A stretch of 64,000 nt of DNA from contig JAUPFP010000093.1 in the NCBI GenBank assembly GCA_036925085.1, positions 189,001 through 253,000 on the forward strand, in the 5' to 3' direction. Under the pieces are notes generated by a model that saw nothing but the letters and a program-made list of their open reading frames with translations, was not told where the DNA came from and ran no database searches. How positions within the stretch are numbered: position 1 is the first letter of the stretch; each line of letters begins with the position of its first letter. Source of the stretch: Brachycybe producta (Eukaryota; Arthropoda; Diplopoda; Playtdesmida; Andrognathidae). This document shows positions 36,601-47,165 of the stretch, in pieces. Both the position numbers and the translations under genes were made by a program.

Positions 36601-37347
36601 TTAGAGACGATATTTCGACTCATGGATCGCGATAATTCCGGTAAAGATAAAACGGTCAATTATTTTGCTTGTTTTATCTACACTGTTTAGCTAATTGATT
36701 AAGTGCAAAATGCAGAGAAACTCGTGTTTTAAGAAACTAGAAGGGTAGCTCGATCATTTGAGGTTATTTTCAATTTTCATGTTGATATCTTTCAAAATAA
36801 ACTATTTATGCGTGTTTGAAAATGACTCAACTTTAAGCGGACGATACTTTTAAATTTTTTGTCTATAAAAAGTGTATTTTGAACGATATTTACTATCGAG
36901 TGGATTCGGCTACCTTTCTAGTTTTTCACACGCTATCAATTTCTTCTTAGTGTTGCTTCTCGAAACTCAGAATAATTCAATTACGAACATCGGCGCGGTT
37001 CATATTCACATTCTAGTTCCTAACAACGTTTAAATCTTTTTCTATGAAGTTCATCCTGTAAAAAATAAACTATCGTCATTTTTTTAAAAAAAAGTTGATT
37101 GTTTTGTTTTTTTGTATAAGGGCAAATTTCAATGGAGGAGTTTGAAGAGTCGTGTCGTCTTTTGAGTCAACACCTTCAAAATTCACTTCTTCCCACTCAG
37201 ATTCACGATGTGGCAGCGAGCATCGATATAAACCACGACGGCGTCATCGACTTTAACGAGTTTCTTGAGGCGTTTAGGCTCGTCGATAGATCGGAGACAC
37301 CGGTCGTAACGAACGATGACGATGGAGATTCCGATACTAGTTTTTAA
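27658..37347 (+). CDS. PPEF: PPEF/RdgC calcium-linked protein phosphatase, 14 coding exons
   Basis: Ser/Thr phosphatase of the PPEF (retinal degeneration C) family, which dephosphorylates sensory signalling proteins. Exons: 27658-27745, 31977-32104, 32178-32280, 32378-32514, 33811-33972, 34062-34228, 34296-34332, 34412-34561, 34611-34739, 35680-35865, 35960-36099, 36196-36472, 36556-36640, 37121-37347; 671 residues. Residues 1-3 (MGC) suggest acylation. IQ motif about 37-47 ([11 protein letters not shown]) for calmodulin. Metal and catalytic motifs: GDIHG 191-195, GDFVDRG 220-226, RGNHE 251-255, HGG 305-307, RSHE 413-416. Two intact EF-hand loops at 592-603 (DRDNSGQISMEE) and 632-643 ([12 protein letters not shown]), plus a degenerate one near [12 protein letters not shown] splice acceptor at 27633 implies a 5' UTR intron. 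Exon 1 has a second in-frame donor at 27707. A possible AATAAA is at 37617-37622. Confidence 0.95.
29210..29430. repeat. Half of a family J element with a family F hairpin
   Basis: PPEF intron 1. GGGTTCGGATTTTAATGCAA and TTTCTCAATTTGTGGCCCC match the family J arm at 31072. The family F hairpin GGTTAGAGGCTAGGC ... CTAGCCTCTAACCA follows at 29340-29408. Confidence 0.75.
29784..29992. repeat. Family C inverted-repeat element (MITE)
   Basis: PPEF intron 1. Arms GGGCAGTTAGAAATCGGGGA and its mirror with CCGCCCTTTTTATGACG. No clear target duplication. Confidence 0.82.
30500..30810. repeat. Family A palindromic element
   Basis: PPEF intron 1. AAACTAGAACGGTTG, TTTTCATGTTGATATC and mirrors; right end GAGTTCCGAAAGGCG ... 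ACCACCTT. Confidence 0.75.
30850..31770. repeat. Family B element containing J containing F (triple nesting)
   Basis: PPEF intron 1. Outer B words: GATGGCACCACTGTAGTG, AAGCGAACGTTTCTC, AGCTAGAATAG, and on the right GATATCTTTTAAAATAAAC and CAGGTGGCGCCGTCCAGTGG. Inside, 31072-31378 is family J with arms AGGGCTCGGATTTTAATGC and GCACTTGTGGGCCACA. Inside J, 31165-31262 is family F. Confidence 0.75.
32580..33297 (+). repeat. 22-bp satellite, about 32 copies, in PPEF intron 4
   Basis: Unit GGCGAACATTCGTCAAAAAT plus a variable dinucleotide (GC, AT, AC, GT or TT). Because 22 is not a multiple of 3 and the unit lacks stops in these phases, all three plus-strand frames are open and encode the same 22-residue cycle in rotation. 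Not coding. Confidence 0.95.
33428..33547 (-). pseudogene. Mobile-element-like ORF relic
   Basis: The minus strand reads [20 protein letters not shown] and continues to a stop, inside PPEF intron 4. The string QRxQGRWDxxMMA reminds me of the C-terminal tail of proteins that recur many times in invertebrate genomes; I cannot name the family. Surrounding GC is higher than the intron average (about 33390-33660). Confidence 0.35.
36695..36985. repeat. Family A palindromic element
   Basis: PPEF intron 13. AAACTAGAAGGGTAGCTCGA near 36734 and mirror GGCTACCTTTCTAGTTTTT near 36907. Confidence 0.75.
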
Positions 37348-38767
37348 ATAGATTTTTTAGAGTTTTTATGATTTAAGTTTATAGGTTTTTTTATTGGCTT
37401 TCTTTTGTCAGTTTGCTCAAAATCAGAATACTTGGGAATGGGAGGGGTGGGGGTATTCAACAAGAGGTAGGCAATGCTTCAGCAAAAATGACCAAAATGA
37501 AATTCATGATTGTCTTTAAGCTTATGCACTTGTGTAAGCAATTATTAAGTGTAAACCTGAAACAAATCTGATTCAATATCGCATTGTGAATACGATAAAC
37601 ATGTGCAAATTTCTAAAATAAAATCAAATTAGCCTTTCAAATTAGTTTTTCAAGCGAACTTTTTTTCATTCTGTTTTAGAAACTAGAATAGTTGGTGTTA
37701 ATTTTAAGTTTTTTCTTGACGATATCTTTCAAATAAACATTTTATGGCAAGTTTTAAAAAGGCCGAAGTTAGTTCTTCATGAAATTTCAATGGAAAAACA
37801 AAAAAACGGGGTCATTTTAAAAACTTTTATCATAGTTTTTACCATTTTACTTTTGAAAACAATTTGAATTTTCAAGTTTGCTTAACGTTTTTGCGTCGAC
37901 TAGCCACTGAAGTGACGCCATCTGGGGAGGGAGGGCTTGAATGATTGGATTTTTGTTTTGGCTTTGTACATACGAACAGCTCTTCTTTATTTAGCCCAAA
38001 TTGATCGTGTCCGTGTCGAACTATAACTATTATATAACTATACATCATATATATATATATTGTGACGGACCTTTTTCGACTTGGTAGATTCTGCTTAATT
38101 TCAGATACGAGGCGAGTTTTCACTCGTATTTTATGTGGTTGGCTAGGTCACTTATTCTACATGGCCCAGGAGGACTAGGCCAATATAATACCGAGGTAAC
38201 GTCCTCACTAGTCTCTTTGCAAAGACAGTTTTGAGGATCTCGTGTCTTTGTACTTCGGCGGACTTTCGTCCATAAATCACCCTTGAAGATGGCTTTGAAC
38301 TGCTTGGCTTAAAGTTGCAGGTTTGCACCTGATCGTTGCTTGTAGTATTCGATGAGGTGTAAAGCTGCAATTAATGATGAATGGAAAGTTGTGAAAATAA
38401 AAATGAAAGTCTTGTCCTGAAAAGCACTGAAATGAACTCAGGAGGCCCCAACAGACTTCTGAGGACCATAAAACCCCATAAATTAAAAAAATGAAAATAT
38501 TCCAAGACCATGAATATTTTCAAAAAATGTAAGAAGTCTTCTAGATGCCCTGAGGTTTTTTTTATTTACATCAAAAGTTTTTATAACATTTATTCATTTG
38601 TTGAAATCGGCGGTTGTTTTTTAGCAAATGGCGTTATTTAGCCGATTTATGTCGGCGGCCGCCGGCTGGTCATTTCAAAGTTTGTAACAGGCGGCGACTA
38701 ACTTGTATTTATACAAACATGTGATTTTTTTTATTTGCAACACGTAAAAGAAAGGAACGAAATTAAC
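37348..38767. other. PPEF-PTDSS1 intergenic stretch
   Basis: Both genes run rightward, 1.4 kb apart. Family B half-element about 37640-37935 (AGAAACTAGAATAG, TGACGCCATCTGG). 38055-38400 starts TGTGACGGACC and has small GC hairpins, as in the 22530 element. 38400-38460 repeats the TGAAAAGCACTGAAATGAAC motif of 21690. 38602-38720 is the dispersed sequence just ahead of PTDSS1. Confidence 0.55.
38602..38767 (+). promoter_or_regulatory. Probable PTDSS1 proximal promoter / 5' UTR
   Basis: GC-rich stretch (GGCGGCCGCCGGCTGG at 38653) with AAATGGCGTT, ending in the ATG at 38768. Most of it is a copy of the dispersed sequence at 17010-17143. A short upstream ATG followed at once by TGA lies near 38719. 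Confidence 0.45.
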
Positions 38768-41700
38768 ATGGAAGGAGATAGGACGAGGACCATTAGTGCT
38801 TGTTCGGACGCGGGAAACTATTTCTACAGTATAAATGAGCGGCCAGTTGACGATATCTCACTTGAGTTCTTTTATAAACCTCATACATTGACGCTTTTAG
38901 CTGTTTCTGTCGTTAGCCTTCTTTATGCAGCGTTCACTCGGTGAGTTTCTTTCATTTTCGTTTCTCTCAGATCTCACAGCTATTTATAAGAGTAGCGCAG
39001 AGCAACTGACTGAGCGAAAAATAACGGAGGTGACGTCCGAAGGGGACGACATAGAAGAAAATCATTTGCCATCAGTGATATACAGTAGAATACATGTGGG
39101 GTTAGCGGTGTTGCTTTTTATCCGCGTTTTGAATAGAATTGAATTGTGAAAAATAAATCCAGTAAAAGTGTCTAACACGGGCAGAAAATTAACCGTCTTG
39201 GCGTTCTTTACGTGAATCATCCCGAAGTGACGTTTATTTTTGATCCACAGTTCAGTTTCCACCCCCGTGGGGGTTTTTGGGTCCCCTATCGGGTGCCTCC
39301 CCAGGTGGCGGATAGGGGAATGCCCGCAAGTTATGGAGTGGGACGACATTGATGAAAATCACGTACGAGATTTATTAAGGTTTACATAGATTCACAGCAG
39401 ATCGTATGTATGGAACGCCAGTTTTCTGTTTTATCCGCGTGTTATTGAATTGAATTAAAATACGGAAATGCAGTAAAATGCGGATAAAATCTAAAATACC
39501 TTGCCATACCGTACGAGATTCACCCCCCCCCCCCCCAAATGTACACCCCCCCCCCAAATGTACACCCCCACCCCCCCTTAGTTTCCACGGTTCTAAATTT
39601 GACGTCACAAATAATGAAAAGGCTTTAAAAGTGCTGTGAATTTATCGGTAGCGCTCACTTTGACGTCACAACAGTGCTTTAAAATGATTGAAAGGGGACG
39701 ACATAGAAGGAATTTATGTACGAGATTTACAGTAGAATTTTTGTATTAAAGCTGTTTTATTTTTTTATCCGCGTTTGAAAATTCAGCAAAATGCGGCTAG
39801 AACGTAAAACATGTTGCCATATCGTACGAGATTCTCTTCTCTGTGTTGTCCCTGTTGATTTATAGGTAACTTTCAATCTGACGTCACAAAATAATATCTT
39901 AGAAAGTGCTGTGAATTCATCGTTGGCGTTCAATATGACGTCACGAATAATTAAAAGTGCTGTGAATTTGTCGGTTTTTCTGTCTCGTGACCTTGCCACA
40001 AGGTCGTTCAAAGGTTAAACGAAGGTCATTTTGTGTCATTTTTAATTATTTTGCTCAAATAATGTCGTTTTTTTTTTTTCAGAGATGATTCACGATTTGA
40101 AGATAATATGTGGAGTGGGCTCTGCTGCGTCGTGTTTTTCTTCGTCATAATCAGTGTTTTAGCATTTCCGAATGGTTTGTATTTAACTGTTGATGTTTGG
40201 ACCTTTTTGCGGTTTTTTTTTTTAAATTGTGTTTTTGTTTCATAGGTCCTTTTACGAGACCGCATCCTGCGATATGGAGGATGGTATTCGGTCCGTTACG
40301 AAACTTTAAAGTTTCGTTGCTCTCGCGTGATTCATCTGATTTATTTGTATTTTTTTTTTTGTTTCGCTGCTTCTTCGTAGGTCTCAGTGTCCTTTATTTG
40401 CTCGCCTTATTACTCATCCTGTTTCAAAATTTCAAGACGGTTAAGTCAGCGATGATTTGGCTTTATCCAAACTTGAAAGACTTTCGTATCGACACAGAGA
40501 AGGTAAATATGACTTATTTTCTCCTAAGAATGCAGATATTACTTGAAATGCCTCCACGAATTCTAGCTAGCTAGTGTGCATGCCTCCATTGAAATGCTTG
40601 TAGTAATCAAAATATTCTGATTTGTTCCGATCCGATACAATGTACGGGCAAGCTTTAAAAGTTTATTTCGAAAGATATTAAACGTGAAAATACTATTAAG
40701 TTATTCGGTTACTTTCATAGTGTTGGTAATGAAATACAAAAGGCTATTTGAAATTCTGAAATTTTGATTTTTTTCACTTCAAGAATGAAAATATTGCCCC
40801 GATTATGTCAAAACAAATTTAAAATTCGATCAATTTTAAACTACTACTAAAAGTTTAAACTGTAAAGATACGAAAGTTACGAATTGAGTCCTTACTCTTT
40901 GAAATATTTGCGATTTTATTTTTCGATGCATCCACGAAGCAATATGGTGTGAACTGTTCGAATGTGACTGTGGAACGCGTGATGCAGCACTTGGACGTTT
41001 TCGCTTTTGGACATTTCTTTGGATGGACAATGAAAGCCATGTTGGTACGACATTATGGCATTTTGTGGACCATCAGCGTAATGTGGGAGATAACGGAGGT
41101 AATCGTTTGGTCGAGTATTTTACTTGTTCTTTCTCGTTTCTATGTTGGTTTGGAGGATTATTGTTTGTTCTAGCGTTTGTGAAGTAAATTTCAAAAAGTC
41201 CGAAAATTATACATTTAAAAGGGCCAAAAAAAAACAGCCAAAAATTAAAAAAAAATATTTAAATGCTCCGAAAGGCTCTCAAAAGGGCCCAATGGGCCCA
41301 ACAATACAAAGATCTATAAGACTTTTCAGAAAATGTCCTAAATTGGCGTTAAATATACTGTACATTGTGATTGTGACAAATTTGTTGGCTTTGACTTAAT
41401 CGAGATTCGTAAACTCGATTCTTGTTTTTGTTATTAGATCGCTTTTGCTCATCTGTTGCCAAATTTTATTGAATGTTGGTGGGATGCTCTCATTCTGGAT
41501 ATTCTCCTCTGTAATGGACTCGGAATCTGGTTCGGAATGTTCTTATGTCGTAAACTCGAAATGCGGACTTATAATTGGGAGAGCATCAAGTAAAGATTTT
41601 TTTGTTTTTCGTAACTTCATTTTTGAGTGTGTTTTTTCTCACAAAATTTTAATTCGAGCAGAGATATACAGACGACGACCGGAAAGATACGAAGAGCCGT

Positions 41701-43928
41701 TTTACAGTTCACGCCTTCTAGGCATGAAAAATTAAATTCAGTTTTTGTTGTTGTTGTTAATTGTGAAAAGTTGAGAATTATTGATTATCTAACGTACGAA
41801 TTTCTCTCTATTTTAGTTGGACACACGTACGTTGGCTCGATCCGAACTGCTCTTATATGCGTTTCGTAGCTGTCTGCGAACTTGTCATTCTGTGGCAAGT
41901 GTCAGAACTAAACACTTTTTTCATTAAACACATTTTTGAAATACCTCCCGATCATCCGCTTTGCTACGGTCGTATTATGTTGATCGGACTGATCACGGCT
42001 CCGTCCATTCGGTACGATTGTCGTTTTCTGCTTTTGACATTTCCCTATTGCTTTTAATGTCAACTAATTTATCTTTTTTGGGGGGGTGGGGTCTGACTAT
42101 AAACAGTCAGTTTTACGTTTATGCCACTGACACTCGGTGCAAAAGGGTTGGAACACAGTGTTGGGTTTTTGGGTAAGTTGTCTTTTATTTTGGCCGTTTT
42201 TCGAGTGTCGTCGTTTTAATTTAATCAATTTTGTATTTTTGTTCTGACTCTTTTTAGTGCAATCACATTCATTGAAGCTATTATTTGTATTAAGTTTGGA
42301 TTGGAATTATTTGCACATACGCAAATAGTTCAAATAATTATCTGGTTAATTATTCAGGTTAGCAAATAATAACGTTGAACTTGTTTTTACAAAACAACTG
42401 ATTTTTGAATTTTGACTTTTTTTTCTGCGAAAACGCAGAAAAAAAAGTCAAGAGCTTGCGATTAAGGAGAAATATGAATGTGTTTTAGAAACTAGAAGGG
42501 TAGCTGAATCACTTAATGGTATTTTCATAGTGATATGTTTCAAAATAAACTTTTCATAGACAAAAATTTAAAAAAATAATCGTCTGTTTCAAGTTGAGCC
42601 ATTTTTAAACTGACATAGCAACGTGAAAATATCCTTAATTGGTTTGACCTACCCTTCTGTAGTTTCTCTTGCTTCTGGTTAATTCTGCTGCTGAGAGGAG
42701 AACAACTTCTCGATTACCGTTTTTCATTTCTAGTTGGGTCAAAATTCTCATAATGTCTAAAAATAAAAATGTTCGCCAAATTTTGGACGAATGTTCGCCA
42801 AATTTTTGACGAATGTTTGCCAAATTTTTGACGAATGTTTGCCAAATTTTTGACGAATGTTTGCCAAATTTTTGACGAATGTTTGCCAAATTTTTGACGA
42901 ATGTTCGCCAAATTTTTGACGAATGGACGCCAAATTTTTGACGAATGTTTGCCAAATTTTTGACGAATGTTCGCCAAATTTTTGACGAATGGTCGCCAAA
43001 TTTCGACGAATGTTCGCCAAATTTTTGACGAATGTTCGCCAAATTTTGACGAATGTTCGCCAAATTTTTGACGAATGTTTGCCAAATTTTTGACGAATGT
43101 TCGCCAAATTTTTGACGAATGGTCGCCAAATTTTTGACGAATGTTCGCCAAATTTTTGACGAATGTTCGCCAAATTTTTGACGAATGTTTGCCAAATTTT
43201 TGACGAATGTTTGCCAAATTTTTGACGAATGTTTGCCAAATTTTTGACGAATGTTTGCCAAATTTTTGACGAATGGTCGCCAAATTTTTGACGAATGTTC
43301 GCCAAATTTTTGACGAATGTTTGCCAAATTTTTGACGAATGTTCGCCAAATTTTTGACGAATGTTTGCCAAATTTTTGACGAATGGTCGCCAAATTTCGA
43401 CGAATGTTTGCCAAATTTTTGACGAATGTTCGCCACATTTTTGACGAATGTATACCACGCAGGCATGTGTATGCACATGTACACACTCGTATAAAAGCTT
43501 ATTTTAAAAGTTATCAACTTATCAACATGAAAATATCCTTAAGTAGATTGAGCTACCCTTCTAGTTTCTAAAACAATCAATTTTTTTTTCTTAAAAGTTG
43601 ACGTTTATACTTTCTAAGTGGATATTATTTTTGTTATATAGTTTGCGTTAAGTGTTTCTTGCGTTTATATTTGCGTCGTCTGGGCCAAACGTTCAAAGGC
43701 AAGTCTTTACTTTTGACTTTCATCGTTCTAATGTTTAACCGAGTTGTTTTTTCTTATTTTAAGTGCAACGAATCGTTGTCGAAGAACGCCGATTACGTCG
43801 TGGAAGACGACGACGACGAAGATGACGACGATGTCGTAACCACAACAGATCGTGTTGCCGCGAAAAGTTTTGTCGAAACGCAAATTACGAAGCGAAAATC
43901 CAGAAGTGTAAATGGGTTTGTCAGTTAG
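38768..43928 (+). CDS. PTDSS1: Phosphatidylserine synthase 1, 12 coding exons
   Basis: ER membrane enzyme that exchanges the head group of phosphatidylcholine for serine. Exons: 38768-38940, 40083-40174, 40246-40290, 40381-40502, 40940-41098, 41438-41589, 41662-41721, 41817-42011, 42107-42172, 42258-42357, 43642-43698, 43764-43928; 461 residues against 473 in human. Conserved runs: [103 protein letters not shown]. Several hydrophobic membrane segments. The start is the first ATG in frame; no in-frame ATG lies between it and the upstream stop. Introns 7 and 11 begin with GC instead of GT. The C-terminus has an acidic run of ten Asp/Glu ([10 protein letters not shown]) then a basic stretch. A possible ATTAAA is at 44135-44140. 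Confidence 0.95.
39040..39840. repeat. Roughly 320-bp unit repeated three times in PTDSS1 intron 1
   Basis: Each unit has GGGACGACAT(A/T)GA, ACGAGATTTA or ATACAGTAGAAT, then TTTATCCGCGT, then CAGTAAAATGCGG or similar. Starts near 39045, 39342 and 39695. A C-rich run (39520-39580) and GTACGAGATTC words join units. Related words occur at 18110-18200. Confidence 0.6.
40570..40640. repeat. Half copy of family H
   Basis: PTDSS1 intron 4. CATTGAAATGCTTGTAGTAA, AAAATATTC and GTTCCGATCCGAT match the right arm of 25570-25728. Confidence 0.65.
42395..42665. repeat. Family A palindromic element
   Basis: PTDSS1 intron 10. GAAACTAGAAGGGTAGCTGA at 42488, mirror TTGACCTACCCTTCTGTAGT at 42643. A separate right-half fragment follows the satellite at 43485-43575. 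Confidence 0.75.
42769..43450 (-). repeat. 22-bp satellite, about 31 copies, in PTDSS1 intron 10
   Basis: Plus-strand unit is GTTTGCCAAATTTTTGACGAAT with a GTTCGCC variant. Its complement, GGCAAACATTCGTCAAAAAT with TT, is the same family as 32580-33297 but inverted. Units here end almost always in TT, unlike the other array. All three minus-strand frames are open only because of the period. Confidence 0.95.
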
Positions 43929-45588
<1,660 letters not shown>

Positions 45589-45708
45589 AAATCCAGAAGC
45601 GATCCAGACATACGATCTGCATAACTGGAGTCAGTTATGTTATTATACCTGGAAAGAGTCGAACCCGATACGGAAGCAAACTGGTTATATCGGCCGCCGA
45701 CAGTTAAG
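45589..45708 (+). other. Exon-like island with no assigned gene
   Basis: GTGTCTTAG acceptor at 45588, GTATTT donor at 45709, 120 bases between, phase 2 at both ends. The open frame reads NPEAIQTYDLHNWSQLCYY and on to RQLR; a second frame is also open for about 36 codons. G+C is well above the flanks, as in true exons of this region. No family recognised. It could be an unplaced exon of PTDSS1, part of another gene, or a relic. Confidence 0.3.
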
Positions 45709-45730
45709 GTATTTAATGTATTCGCATCTT

Positions 45731-46081
45731 CTTAAGATGGTTTATGAACAGCCCATTTTCGATCACTGATGGTTATGTCTTTCAGAAGAGCAAAATTAAG
45801 AGAGACTTGAAAGTATTTTTAAAAACTAGAAGGGTAGCTCAATCACTTAAGGGTATTTTCATGTAAAATATCCTTCAAATTCAGCTTTTTATGTAAGTTT
45901 GAAAATGATTTGAAAAAAAAAGAGCTTATTTTGAAAGATATCAACATGAAAATACCATTAAGGGATATACGGCTACCCTTCTAGTTTCTAAAACGCTTTC
46001 ACGTTTTTCTTTCATTTGGCACCTGAAAGAAACAATATAATAGCAGTTCGAAAGGAATTTACGCACTTTAAAACCACCTTA
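45731..46081. repeat. Family A palindromic element, well preserved
   Basis: Begins TTAAGATGGTTTATGAACAG and ends TTTAAAACCACCTTA. Mirrored blocks at 45820-45880 and 45930-45990. Confidence 0.8.
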
Positions 46082-46790
46082 GAACTTCTAGAATTAAAAA
46101 AAATTGTTTTCAAAAAGTATATTTTGAAATATATTAATGTGAAAATACTATTAAGTGATACAGCTACCCTTCTAGTCTCTAAAAACACTTTTAGGTTTCC
46201 TTTTATTTTGCCTTTAAAAATGTGTTTATATTTTAAAATCACCTTAAAAAGATTTTTTTAAAAAAATTTTGTTTATAAAACGTTTAGTTTGAACGATATC
46301 ATCATGAAAATATTAAGTGATACAGCTACCCTTCTAGTTTCTAAAACATTTTCAAGTTTGCCTTTATTTTGCTTTCAAACCATGTTAAGATTTTTTTTAA
46401 AATTATTGTTTATAAAACGTTTATTTTGAAAGATAACAACATGTAAATATTAAGTGATACATCTACCCTTCTAGTCTCTAAAACACTTTCAGGTTTCCCT
46501 TTATTTTGCCTTTAAAAATGTGTTTATATTTTAAAATCACCTTAAAAAGATTTTTTAAAAAAAAATTTTGTTTATAAAACGTTTATTTTGAAAGATAGCA
46601 ACATGTAAATATTAAGTGATACAGCTACCCTTCTAGTTTCTAAAGCATTTTCTATTTTTTTTTTCATTTTACATCTGAAAGACAATAATTGCAGTGCTAA
46701 TTTGCAAATTTACACTTTAAAAAGAACATCTTTTTTTTTTTAAAAAAAAAAATTGTTTATAAAACTTTTCTTTCGAAATGTAAATATTAA
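46082..46790. repeat. Tandem array of family A half-elements
   Basis: Four or more units of about 150-170 bp, each TTGTTTATAAAACGTTTATT, ACATG(A/T)AAATA, AGCTACCCTTCTAGTTTC, TTTATTTTGC. All in one orientation, unlike the normal palindrome. Confidence 0.75.
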
Positions 46791-47165
46791 GATAAACTTG
46801 AAAATGTTTTATAAACTAGAAGGCTAACTCCCTTCTAGTTTCTAAAACATCAAGTTTCTCTTCGTTTTAAGAGGGGGGGGGGAGGGGGAGGTGGTTACCC
46901 TTTAAAACTTAAAAACATGGAGTTGAGCTACCTCTATGTATATATTGATCTTTATTATTTCAGCCTAATTTGCATATTTTGAAATAAGATCTTTTGATAA
47001 AAATGCACTGAATTTTAAGTCAAAAGGCTGAAGCGCCCTATGTATAAATATATATATATATATATCTATATATAGATATATATTTTATAATTATCACGGA
47101 ATTTCAAGTGTTGTGCATTGAAAAACAAAAATTTCCTGCAACTTCCAAGGTTTTATTTTCTAAAA
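46791..47165. other. Upstream flank of the transposase ORF
   Basis: A family A remnant (46800-46860), a G/A-rich run and a TATATA tract at 47047-47085. No hAT terminal inverted repeat recognised. Confidence 0.4.

Noticed and set aside
38735..38767. Earlier PTDSS1 start
   Set aside because: The frame extends upstream only through a TTG; the first ATG is at 38768 and the family alignment begins after it.
42635..43517. Minus-strand frames of up to 283 codons
   Set aside because: Same satellite in the other orientation, within PTDSS1 intron 10.
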